In this document: in pieces, positions 1 through 7,724 of the stretch | Layout: every line of letters begins with the position of its first letter | Position numbering within the stretch: position 1 is the stretch's first letter | DNA from: Verrucomicrobiota bacterium | Lineage (GTDB): Bacteria > Verrucomicrobiota > Verrucomicrobiia > CAIQCK01 | Direction: 5' to 3' | NCBI GenBank assembly: GCA_026397915.1 | Contig: JAPLTX010000058.1 | Span: 38,556-102,555, forward strand | Length of the DNA: 64,000 nucleotides | The notes under the pieces: model-generated | Databases searched by the model: none | The model's input: only the letters and a program-made list of their open reading frames with translations | Told to the model about the DNA's origin: nothing | Translations under genes and position numbers: made by a program

Positions 1-1139
1 ACTCCCAGTTCAGCGATGTATTGCAACCAGTCACAGTGAGCATATGGCCAAAAACCAGCGAGTGATGCGGGCTGATAGTATGGGAAAACACGCGGAAAAG
101 TCCCGGCACCGATTCCATACAGCCAATGATCCCGGAACATCTCGAACGTTGCCCGGTAAGCAATAGGCCGTGTGTTACTGTTCTCACGCATCTGCGCCTC
201 CTCCATATTGGCGGGCGCGGCAAAGCGTTCGGCGAGTGGCTCCACGCCAGAGAACAGCAATAATCCTGCGGCTGCAAGAATCACGATGGAGACTGATAGG
301 AACAAACGCCTGCGACCTCCATGAACCATACGTTCTCCTGCAAATATCAAATTCCACAGCCAACATGCCAAGAGCAGCACACAAATCATCAGGCCCGCCC
401 GCGAACCCGAGCGAAGCACAGACGCCGTCATGACGGCTGCCATGAAGTAAAACAGATAACCAGCGTGGCCTTTTGATCGGGCATCTGGTTTCATTTCGCC
501 AACGTAACACCCGAGCGCCAGCGTAACGGGTATGAGTAAATTCATGTATGCGGCATAATTGTTTCGGTTTACGAATGACCCCATGAATTCCGGAATAGGC
601 GATTTTCTGAACCACAGCAACTTTTGTTCTCCGGACACACTCTGTAGAATCGCAACCAATGCCAAAGCAAAACCGCTGACAGCCAGGATCATCAAGAGGA
701 CTTTGACTTCTACTACACCCTTAAAGCACCAAGCCACCCCCCAAAATAACACTGCATATGCCATCAACATGCGTAACGTGCCCCACGTAATGCTTGCATC
801 GGCACTGTATGGCAGCCAGTTGATGCACGTGCGGGGCAAAAGGCTTTGGCTGGCAAGTTGGTAGTAGTGTGATGGGTTGAGCGCTTGCAGCGCGGTGTAA
901 ATCACCAGCGCCAAGAGCGGCGCTCCCCACCACCAACTCCACAGCAAGTCCCAAGACCGTCTCTCGAAACCCAAGCTTGCCTCCAAAATGACGCACACCA
1001 AAATCAAGCCAGTCAGCGATTGAATCGTCGTTTGAGCCCATGGCTCAGTTGATCCGAATGCCCATGGGGCAAAAACAAGGATCAGAACAACAAATACGCG
1101 GACAGCAATAGTCACAAGATTTCGAGGAACATGAAGCAT
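1..1139 (-). CDS. O-antigen ligase-like membrane protein (C-terminal end cut off by window)
   Basis: I translated the minus strand by eye from an ATG at 1139; the frame stays open to base 1, giving about 379 residues with no stop, so the gene continues off the left edge. The product is strongly hydrophobic with many predicted membrane segments. It carries stretches typical of the Wzy/WaaL O-antigen ligase family: FVNRNNYAAYM, then SGSRAGLM (the family's Ser-Arg-Ala-Gly element), and a long periplasmic loop containing YGIGAGTFPRVFPYY and AHCDWLQYIAELG. Such proteins polymerise or ligate polysaccharide repeat units at the periplasmic face of the inner membrane. It lies downstream of the kinase, beta-barrel and export genes on the same strand, which fits capsule or exopolysaccharide assembly. 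GTG at 1142 is an alternative start; no clear ribosome-binding site is visible. Whether it acts as polymerase or ligase cannot be told. Confidence 0.8.
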   Translation of the reverse strand, partial: MLHVPRNLVTIAVRVFVVLILVFAPWAFGSTEPWAQTTIQSLTGLILVCVILEASLGFERRSWDLLWSWWWGAPLLALVIYTALQALNPSHYYQLASQSLLPRTCINWLPYSADASITWGTLRMLMAYAVLFWGVAWCFKGVVEVKVLLMILAVSGFALALVAILQSVSGEQKLLWFRKSPIPEFMGSFVNRNNYAAYMNLLIPVTLALGCYVGEMKPDARSKGHAGYLFYFMAAVMTASVLRSGSRAGLMICVLLLACWLWNLIFAGERMVHGGRRRLFLSVSIVILAAAGLLLFSGVEPLAERFAAPANMEEAQMRENSNTRPIAYRATFEMFRDHWLYGIGAGTFPRVFPYYQPASLAGFWPYAHCDWLQYIAELG

Positions 1140-1347
1140 CACCCATACGTGGGATGAGAACAAACCGCACGAAGACGTGAAAGAGGCGCTTCGCTACTGC
1201 AAGAAGACTGACATTTCAGGGCAAGCTACCGCCATCTCGGTGCCTTGTGCATGACTCCATCGTCATTAAAGGCGCCGCTCTCCAACTTTGCATAACATTA
1301 ACCATCTCGCGTCTTGGGATTGATATTCCAGCATCCCACACAAATTC
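1140..1347. other. Intergenic gap inside the polysaccharide cluster
   Basis: About 200 bases between the kinase stop and the O-antigen-ligase-like start. I see no open frame with a recognisable product and no convincing hairpin-plus-T-run terminator. It could hold a separate promoter for the ligase gene, but no clear -35/-10 pair is visible. Confidence 0.4.
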
Positions 1348-3504
1348 TTAGGATTCGGATTCTTCCTCACCTTCCGTTCGCCGCCTACCGTCCCCCTTAT
1401 GATAATAAGGGTAGCGATACGAACCGTGATAGGGATAGTAATAGTAACCGTGCTTCTTTAAATCGATATTGTTGAGCACGTTGCCAATCAGTGGCGCGCC
1501 CATTTCCCGCAGTTTCTTCACGGCGCGCGCTACAGCATCCCGGCGAAGTTTCCGGAAGTGTGTAACGAATATGATGCCCTGCACCCGAGGCAATAGAACA
1601 ATTGCATCGCTGACGACCGCAACAGGGGGAGTATCTATTATGATCCGGTCATATCGCTGGCGCTCCTGTTCAATCAGTTCGCGCATACGAGCAGAACCAA
1701 GCAACTCTGCTGGATTCTTCGCAATCTTGCCGGCTATAATGATATCCAGATTGGGAATTTCACTCTTTAGAATGACATCTTCCCGTTTGCAGCCATCCAT
1801 CAAGTATTGGGAAAGGCCCCGCACCGTCTGCGTCTTGATTTGGAAATTCTTGTAAAGCGTGGGATGGCGCAAGTCAGCATCAATCAGCAACGTGCGCAGA
1901 TTGTCATGAGCAAACGCTATTGCCATGTTCGATGCGACCAGAGACTTGCCTTCACCCGGCGCGGTGCTGGTAACCATCAATACCTTGATGTCCTTCGCGT
2001 TTGGAGTCGCTCCTATGGTTGCCCGCAGACTTGAGAATGCCTCAGACGCCAGCGACAGGGGATCCGTGCTGACGATGGTGGCTCTGTCTGAGTCAGACCT
2101 GCTTTCAATTCGAGGCACTTCGCACAACAACGGCATCCCCAAATAGGATTCGATGTCCTTGCAGGTTTTGATCTTGTCATCGTAAAAGTGAGCCCCATAG
2201 CTGATCACAAGACCGGCAAGCAGCCCCATCACAATCGCATACACAAGGTTCCTCTTCTTGTCCGGCCTGCAAGGACCTCCCGGAACGCGCGCCGGATCAA
2301 TGATATGCATGTTATTAAATTCAAGCTTGCCCGTAACCCCCGCTTCCTTCATGCGCACCAAAAGACTGTCATACAGTTGCCGATCAGACTCGGCGTTACG
2401 TTTCAGAGCAATATATTCAACCAGTTTTCTGCTCAACTCCAAAGCCTGCTTCTCCTGTTCTGCAAGAGGCTCGGCCAGACTCTCTTCCTGAGCCTTGGCC
2501 ACGGCGTATCGCGCCTTTATCTTCTCAACAGCCGCAACACAAGCCTGCTTAAGTTTGTTTTCTATTTCCTTCTGTTCACTCAACGCGACTATCATCGCTG
2601 GATATTGGTCTTTGTAACGCTCCCTGAGCGCGGAGACCGCTATCTGTTTTTGGGTCAAACTCTGATGAAGCGCCTCAACTTCTCCGTCTGATGCAATCGC
2701 TGGAATGAGAGCAGCATCCCGTCCGCTATCAAGAAGCGCCTGCACCTGCTTCCATTCTGTTTCTGTCGACATTCGGGCCATTTTGGCATTGCCGAACGCT
2801 GTATTCATTGACTTGAGCTTATCCAAAACGATGTTGTAGCTGTCTTCCAAGGACACATCGCGCGTTTTCTCGCGATACTCTTGAACGGCTGCCTCGGATT
2901 TTGCCAATTGCGTCTTATACTGTTCAGCTTGCGTGCTTAGCCAACGGATCGCGTCCATTGAAGCTGAGAGCCTGTTCTCCGAATTCAGCTTCACAAATTC
3001 CTGTGCGACACCGTTGGCAACCAGCGCCGCCATCTTGGGATTGGTGTGCTCAGCGGTGATATCGATGATACGAGTTCCGCGACGGAGTTGGGCCGATACG
3101 CATCCCTGCAACGCTCCTGCGAAGTCTGCATCCTTGCCCGCCCCGGGCAGAAAGTCAGGATTATCATTCAACGCGAGCGTCTTGACAACTTTCTCGGCAA
3201 GCGACCGACTCCTCAGGACTTGCACTTTGGTATTCAAGTAATCTGAACTGCGCGTGTCGGTTGCCGTAACATCTTGAAAGTTGACGATCCTTGGCGCGTC
3301 CGCATCCAATTCAACGGGCGTAGTGGCCTGATAGACAGGCACTGCCTTAAAATTCTGGATCAATCCCAACGTCGCACCAATGACAACCGCGGTAATGGTA
3401 ATCCATTTCCACTCCCATAACACCCGCACATATTCCCTCCAATGGGTCTGTTGCCCCTCGGGAATGTCGTAATCGTGATCCTGAAATGGGCGCTCTTGTG
3501 TCAT
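1348..3504 (-). CDS. Wzz/GumC-type chain-length regulator fused to BY-kinase (tyrosine autokinase)
   Basis: About 718 residues from an ATG at 3504; a TTG at 3513 would add three residues and overlap the upstream stop. The N-terminus carries a Wzz-like membrane segment (near residues 35-55), followed by a periplasmic coiled coil and a second membrane segment near 430. The C-terminal third is a bacterial tyrosine kinase: Walker A TSTAPGEGKS near residue 515, Walker A' LLIDADLRHP, Walker B IIIDTPP, and a tyrosine-rich tail (GYYYYPYHGSYRYPYYHK) where autophosphorylation normally occurs. The family controls chain length and export of exopolysaccharide through cycles of phosphorylation and oligomerisation. 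It follows the export protein gene with only a few bases between them, so the two are probably translated from one message. Fusing both modules in one protein is the usual Gram-negative arrangement. Confidence 0.93.
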   Translation of the reverse strand: MTQERPFQDHDYDIPEGQQTHWREYVRVLWEWKWITITAVVIGATLGLIQNFKAVPVYQATTPVELDADAPRIVNFQDVTATDTRSSDYLNTKVQVLRSRSLAEKVVKTLALNDNPDFLPGAGKDADFAGALQGCVSAQLRRGTRIIDITAEHTNPKMAALVANGVAQEFVKLNSENRLSASMDAIRWLSTQAEQYKTQLAKSEAAVQEYREKTRDVSLEDSYNIVLDKLKSMNTAFGNAKMARMSTETEWKQVQALLDSGRDAALIPAIASDGEVEALHQSLTQKQIAVSALRERYKDQYPAMIVALSEQKEIENKLKQACVAAVEKIKARYAVAKAQEESLAEPLAEQEKQALELSRKLVEYIALKRNAESDRQLYDSLLVRMKEAGVTGKLEFNNMHIIDPARVPGGPCRPDKKRNLVYAIVMGLLAGLVISYGAHFYDDKIKTCKDIESYLGMPLLCEVPRIESRSDSDRATIVSTDPLSLASEAFSSLRATIGATPNAKDIKVLMVTSTAPGEGKSLVASNMAIAFAHDNLRTLLIDADLRHPTLYKNFQIKTQTVRGLSQYLMDGCKREDVILKSEIPNLDIIIAGKIAKNPAELLGSARMRELIEQERQRYDRIIIDTPPVAVVSDAIVLLPRVQGIIFVTHFRKLRRDAVARAVKKLREMGAPLIGNVLNNIDLKKHGYYYYPYHGSYRYPYYHKGDGRRRTEGEEESES

Positions 3505-3509
3505 ATGTC

Positions 3510-4289
3510 TCAAAAAAATGTTTCAGGAACCGATATCACATCGCCCGGTTTCAGTTCTATGTCCTTGCTCTTATCGCCGCTCTTAATCAGTGCCGGAACG
3601 TTGACTCGGATCACTTGTTCCTTGCCATTTTCTGTTCGAATAATGGCAACACGATCAGTAGCGGCAATATTTGTGAAACCTCCGGCACGTCCAACAACCT
3701 GCAACAGTGTCATTGACTCTTGTTCGGGTATTTCAAAAATGCCCGGCTGCTTTACCTCCCCAAGCAAGGTCACGCGCCTGGTCCGGTATGTATCCACCGT
3801 GATCGACACACGGGGGTTTACTAGATAATCCTTGGCCAACAATCCGGTGATTTTCTTCTCCGCTTCAGATGTGGTAAGCCCCTCTACTTGAACAACTCCC
3901 AGAAGCGGATGGCGAATCGAACCCGACTGAGTCACCTTGGCCTTCTGCGACAGATCTGGCTCTTGAAATACTGATATGCTCAGGCTGTCACCTGCTCGAA
4001 TACGATATTCTTCGGAATTCGTCGAAACAGTCGCCTGTTGCGGGTGAAAACCTGCCGAAACTTCCGGTTTCTTAGCCCCCCCCCCCTCCCTGTCAGACTC
4101 TGCTGCCAACAGATCCCAATTGGTCAACCACGACAAGCCTGCAATAACCAATACCAATAACAATCTCACGCACAGAGCTTGCTTTCCCGCCCGAATTATT
4201 GGCGCATCATTCCGCCACTTACAACAACGCTCAATTCCATCAATTCTGCCACGATGCTTCTTAATTTCATTCCTTGCGTTTATGCCCAT
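3510..4289 (-). CDS. Polysaccharide export protein (Wza/GumB family, SLBB domains)
   Basis: 259 residues. A hydrophobic segment near residues 42-60 (CVRLLLVLVIAGLSWL) is preceded by a long basic N-terminus and acts as signal or anchor. The polysaccharide-export domain begins near EYRIRAGDSLSISVFQEPDLS and continues through VNPRVSITVDTY; SLBB repeats follow (RRVTLLGEVKQPGIFEIPEQESMTL and the C-terminal ELKPGDVISVPE). The family forms the outer-membrane or periplasmic channel for capsule and exopolysaccharide. The shortish length, about 260 against roughly 380 for E. coli Wza, suggests a GumB-like form that needs a separate outer-membrane barrel; the neighbouring beta-barrel gene would fit. The gene contains an 11-base G run on its coding strand just after the signal region, described separately. 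It lies 9 bases after the barrel gene and next to the kinase gene. Confidence 0.92.
   Translation of the reverse strand: MGINARNEIKKHRGRIDGIERCCKWRNDAPIIRAGKQALCVRLLLVLVIAGLSWLTNWDLLAAESDREGGGAKKPEVSAGFHPQQATVSTNSEEYRIRAGDSLSISVFQEPDLSQKAKVTQSGSIRHPLLGVVQVEGLTTSEAEKKITGLLAKDYLVNPRVSITVDTYRTRRVTLLGEVKQPGIFEIPEQESMTLLQVVGRAGGFTNIAATDRVAIIRTENGKEQVIRVNVPALIKSGDKSKDIELKPGDVISVPETFF
4076..4086. repeat. Homopolymer run of 11 C (11 G on the coding strand) inside the export gene
   Basis: The plus strand reads eleven consecutive C. On the coding (minus) strand this encodes the GGG of REGGGAKKP, around codon 70, between the signal region and the export domain. Runs of this length are prone to slippage, and a one-base change would truncate the export protein before its functional domain. 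Phase variation is an inference; an assembly artefact is also possible. Confidence 0.85.
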
Positions 4290-4298
4290 ACATGCATT

Positions 4299-5762
4299 TT
4301 AGAATGACACCCGGGTATAAATCGACACCATATTGTTGTCAAAGTCGTAGGCAGAAAGAGAAGAAACACTTGACCGAAACCTGTAATTAGCGCCAGCCGA
4401 CCACCACTTTCTAATTGCGTAATCGCACCCTGCCCTCAGGTAGTAATAATCATCTGACCGACTACCCGTCGCACCAGAGCCCGTAAAAGTGGCAAACGGC
4501 TGGCCGTAGTCATCGCGCTCATATCCAACGCCCCCAGATAACGTGATTTTGTCATGCCACAGCTTATGATGAACCGACAAATCCAACAATGTGCTTTCAA
4601 TATAATTGTTGATCGTGCTCGCGGCAGGGGCAACGCCTCGGTTTATGCTTCCTACTAATGTTGTGTGATGCGTTATAGCCCAATCCGCACTGGCCGTAGC
4701 GACCACGGTATCAATGCTGGAGATGCCGCCCCCTTCAAAGTCACGGTGCTGGTAACCCACTCTGACTGAACCATTAATCTTTCCGGTGAGGCGTGTTCTG
4801 GCACCAACGTCGAACCCTCCGTAGGTTGAATTTGCGCCTCTATCTACAGACGATGCCCCGCCATCAGCGCCAAGGAACAGATCTGTTTTGGACGAGAGGT
4901 GATAATAGAAAGGAACTCTGACATCGTAGCTAGTGTTGCCGACGAGCCCAGGAGGATTAGTGTAATCCGAGATACTCATGGTGAAATCAGCGCCAATCGC
5001 GGTTTTCTGGCTGATGTCATACTCTGCGCCCAGTGCAGTCGTGTAGTTCACGATCTCCGTGCGCGTTCCAGGAACGCGCTCACCGATTTGTCCCGTCGGC
5101 GAACCGAATTGATCCCGGCTTTCACCACCCGTCGCTCTCGAAAACCCTTGCGCAACATTCAGGCGCAGCTTCTCAATAGGTGAGAATTTGCCAGTTAGCA
5201 TTACGTTGTGATCCACCGTGTCCATCGAAGTGAGCCTAAAAAACCGCTGAATCCCAGCTTGATAATCCAATGAGATGTCATTCTCACCCTTCTCATACTG
5301 GAACTGCACGCCAGGGCTCACGAGGGCGTAAAAATCCCCTTGCTGACTACCGCCAGACGAAATGGTGAGGTTGTCATCATAAGTGAAAGCCGTTCCCAAG
5401 TGCGGATGCACGTAAACGTCCCCGATTTTTATTTTGACGTCATCCAGTTTGCTGCCAAAAGCCTGAAGCGAAAGCGCTTCTGTGCCGGACGCGGTCTCAA
5501 CATTAGCGGCCGGATTGTTGCTCGGCACAACCGCCACTGGTCCCGCCGCCGCATACGTCGTCCCTGCGCGCGACTGAATGGCAACGTCGTCCAGAATCAT
5601 CTTTGCGCTATCCAGCTTGCCGCTGCTCGCCTGAAGCGCAGCAGCTCCTGCACTGGGCGAGATGCCTGCATCGGCGGCCAAACCAACAGTGGTCAGAAAG
5701 ACCAACGCCCCTGCCACTGCAAACGATAAGGTTTTCCCCTGTATGTCGTTGTTCATTGTCAT
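4299..5762 (-). CDS. Outer-membrane beta-barrel protein of the exopolysaccharide operon
   Basis: About 487 residues. I prefer the ATG at 5762 (MTMNND...) because AAGGAG sits five bases upstream; an ATG at 5795 and one at 5756 are also in frame. A signal peptide (LSFAVAGALVFLTTVGLAADA) is followed by a low-complexity linker that contains a duplicated motif (LQASSGKLDSAK and LQAFGSKLDDVK). From about residue 130 come alternating amphipathic beta strands ending in an aromatic terminal strand (VSIYTRVSF), the classic outer-membrane C-terminal signature. It resembles the putative beta-barrel porin 2 family found in exopolysaccharide operons. A likely role is the outer-membrane exit pore or surface attachment for the polymer. 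Genes on both sides (FecR-domain and Wza-type) are co-oriented and closely spaced. Confidence 0.8.
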   Translation of the reverse strand: MTMNNDIQGKTLSFAVAGALVFLTTVGLAADAGISPSAGAAALQASSGKLDSAKMILDDVAIQSRAGTTYAAAGPVAVVPSNNPAANVETASGTEALSLQAFGSKLDDVKIKIGDVYVHPHLGTAFTYDDNLTISSGGSQQGDFYALVSPGVQFQYEKGENDISLDYQAGIQRFFRLTSMDTVDHNVMLTGKFSPIEKLRLNVAQGFSRATGGESRDQFGSPTGQIGERVPGTRTEIVNYTTALGAEYDISQKTAIGADFTMSISDYTNPPGLVGNTSYDVRVPFYYHLSSKTDLFLGADGGASSVDRGANSTYGGFDVGARTRLTGKINGSVRVGYQHRDFEGGGISSIDTVVATASADWAITHHTTLVGSINRGVAPAASTINNYIESTLLDLSVHHKLWHDKITLSGGVGYERDDYGQPFATFTGSGATGSRSDDYYYLRAGCDYAIRKWWSAGANYRFRSSVSSLSAYDFDNNMVSIYTRVSF

Positions 5763-5866
5763 TACTTCTCCTTGCAGAGAACCTTGAACTTTCATTCTCT
5801 TTTCTACTTCGTTTTTACTCTTTCACTCGTCCTATCACCTGCACACAACAACTGCTGCACCACTGA

Positions 5867-6718
5867 CTAAGGCTCAGCTGGTAAAGATGGGCTGACTATT
5901 GTCGGATTGGTTATATTGGGAATTACCACTACAATCGGAGCATAGGCCCCTCCAGCAGCGGCAATTGCAGCTCGAATCACAGCATCAAGGTCGATGGGCC
6001 CTGTGGAGTTTATGACCAATTCCCTTATTCCCGAACGAATGTTGTCGTTCAAAAATTCACGAAAAGCGGGATCCATCGGAGCCGGCACCGGCTGTGTCAG
6101 CACAACCTGCCCAGTCGCCGGATAGTAAGTCCCAGTGATTTGGTTGCCTTGGGTCACGGTGACCAACCGACCATCAGGCAGCGTTAGCGTCACTGAACCT
6201 TCAGGAACTGACAGGGTAAATTGGCCTGTCGTCGGATCGTATGTGATGATCAATTGAGTCCCTTTGACGTCAATGTTGCCTGCCGGAGTATGCACACGGA
6301 ACTTGGATCCCAATGTCTGCTTGGCTACCTCCGTCATCAACTTGCCGCGCTGCACCGTCAACTCTGTGTTTCCTACCGGCCGCCTGTTAGATTGGGGAAC
6401 CCCATTGGTTTCTTCTGTGAGTTTATCAATGCTAACCGATGTTTTCTCGGTAACACGAGCAATCGCTCCAGTAGTAAACGCAAGGTCAGTCTCGGATCCC
6501 TTGCCAGTCCGGATGGAGACGCCCTCAGCCAGCACCATCCCAACTTTCAACGGTTGCCACGTGAGTTCGCCCCTGATTTGATACTCTGCAGTTCCCTTGA
6601 CGGCACATACTGCGACACGCCCTGGACGAGTCGCGGCATCAGCCACTTGGAACGCGAGCAACAGAGCTACGCACCCAATGGTTCGCACCATTCTCTTCTG
6701 CCACAAATTCAAGTTCAT
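5867..6718 (-). CDS. Secreted FecR-domain protein
   Basis: About 283 residues from the ATG at 6718, chosen because GGAGGT lies eight to nine bases upstream and the product then begins with a proper signal peptide (MNLNLWQKRMVRTIGCVALLLAFQVADA). The mature part is a FecR domain: KVGMVLAEGVSIRTGKGS, then TELTVQRGKL, FRVHTPAGNIDVKGTQL and VPEGSVTLTLPDG, the repeated beta-helical signature of the family. No anti-sigma N-terminal region or internal membrane helix is present, so this is an extracytoplasmic FecR protein and not the iron-dicitrate regulator. Such stand-alone FecR proteins are common beside polysaccharide and beta-barrel genes. The C-terminal tail is hydrophobic and rich in Ile, Val and Pro. 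It is probably the first gene of the operon. Confidence 0.85.
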   Translation of the reverse strand: MNLNLWQKRMVRTIGCVALLLAFQVADAATRPGRVAVCAVKGTAEYQIRGELTWQPLKVGMVLAEGVSIRTGKGSETDLAFTTGAIARVTEKTSVSIDKLTEETNGVPQSNRRPVGNTELTVQRGKLMTEVAKQTLGSKFRVHTPAGNIDVKGTQLIITYDPTTGQFTLSVPEGSVTLTLPDGRLVTVTQGNQITGTYYPATGQVVLTQPVPAPMDPAFREFLNDNIRSGIRELVINSTGPIDLDAVIRAAIAAAGGAYAPIVVVIPNITNPTIVSPSLPAEP

Positions 6719-6918
6719 AGATAAACCTCCATACTCATACTTACCCGCCAAATTTAGCTATATCCTCTACCTCATCGTCCCAGTGTTGTCAAAGATAAAT
6801 ATGCTAATGATTACTTTGGCGTTACACGACCAACTTGTGGGTGCTGAGCAGTGGACTGCTGGAGCAATGGTGGCAGTTGCAGGTGCGGCGGCGGCACACG
6901 GCGCGGCATCGCCGGCTG

Positions 6919-7599
6919 ATGGTGGTGGCCGAGAAGACCGAGGCGGGATTCGAGCAGGTGAAAATTCCGCCACGCTTTGATGCTGCCGTGGTGCGGGAGC
7001 ACGAATGGCTCTGGAAATGTTTCGTGACGTCGCCGGCCCACCTGCTGGTTGACATGGCGAGCGTGGAGTTCATTGACAGCACCGGCGTCGGATTGCTGAT
7101 CTGGCTGCACAAAAGTCTCACAGCTTCGGACTGCCACTTCGTGCTGGTGTCTCCGTCGCTCGTCGCGAAACAGGCGCTTGATCGGATGCGGATGCCGGAG
7201 TTGCTGGCCGTCGCACCCGATCTCGACACAGCGAAACAAATGATTATGGAGCGATCGCGCAACATCCATGCCGTTGCCACGCTGGACCTTTCCCCCGCGC
7301 CGAAACCGCTGACATGGCATGGGGAGATTGTGACTTCGAACGTCGAAGCGGTGAAACACCTCACCGAGAGCTACATGGAATGCTGCGTTGCCAAGCCGAA
7401 GCGCATTGCCATAGACCTTGCCGAAGTCCGGTTCATAGACAGCGCGGGTGCTGGCCTGATACTTCGCATCAAGAAACAGGGCCGGTTGCGCGACACGGAT
7501 GTCACCCTCCTCAATCCCCAACCCAACGTGCTGAACGTTGTTCGCTCATTGCATCTGGAGCAATACCTGTTTGGCGAGAGCAAGCAAGGACCTCAATAG
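6919..7599 (+). CDS. Tandem STAS-domain protein (anti-sigma-factor-antagonist-like)
   Basis: About 226 residues from the ATG at 6919; a TTG at 6835 would add 28 Trp/Arg-rich residues that look unlike the fold. Two STAS domains are visible: the first centred on VDMASVEFIDSTGVGLLIWL, the second on IDLAEVRFIDSAGAGLILRI. Each keeps the Asp-Ser-(Thr/Ala)-Gly element whose serine is phosphorylated in SpoIIAA-type anti-anti-sigma factors. The likely role is a cytosolic protein switch, binding a serine kinase/anti-sigma factor or scaffolding such partners. No kinase or phosphatase partner is present nearby. It diverges from the polysaccharide operon, so a role in regulating that operon is possible but unproven. 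Having two complete STAS domains in one small protein is uncommon. Confidence 0.8.
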   Translation: MVVAEKTEAGFEQVKIPPRFDAAVVREHEWLWKCFVTSPAHLLVDMASVEFIDSTGVGLLIWLHKSLTASDCHFVLVSPSLVAKQALDRMRMPELLAVAPDLDTAKQMIMERSRNIHAVATLDLSPAPKPLTWHGEIVTSNVEAVKHLTESYMECCVAKPKRIAIDLAEVRFIDSAGAGLILRIKKQGRLRDTDVTLLNPQPNVLNVVRSLHLEQYLFGESKQGPQ

Positions 7600-7724
7600 T
7601 CGTTCCATTTGGTGGTGGCATGCTCGGTCATCTCGAAGCCAGTGTAAAGCAGCACACCCTCGGCGTTTGACATCGGCGGCGGTTCGGTGCTTTGATCGAC
7701 GCCGAACTTAACTGAGGTTCCGCT

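Noticed and set aside
6780..6800. Perfect TTGACA on the minus strand upstream of the FecR gene
   Set aside because: The nearest -10-like hexamer is about 24 bases away, too far for a normal sigma-70 promoter.
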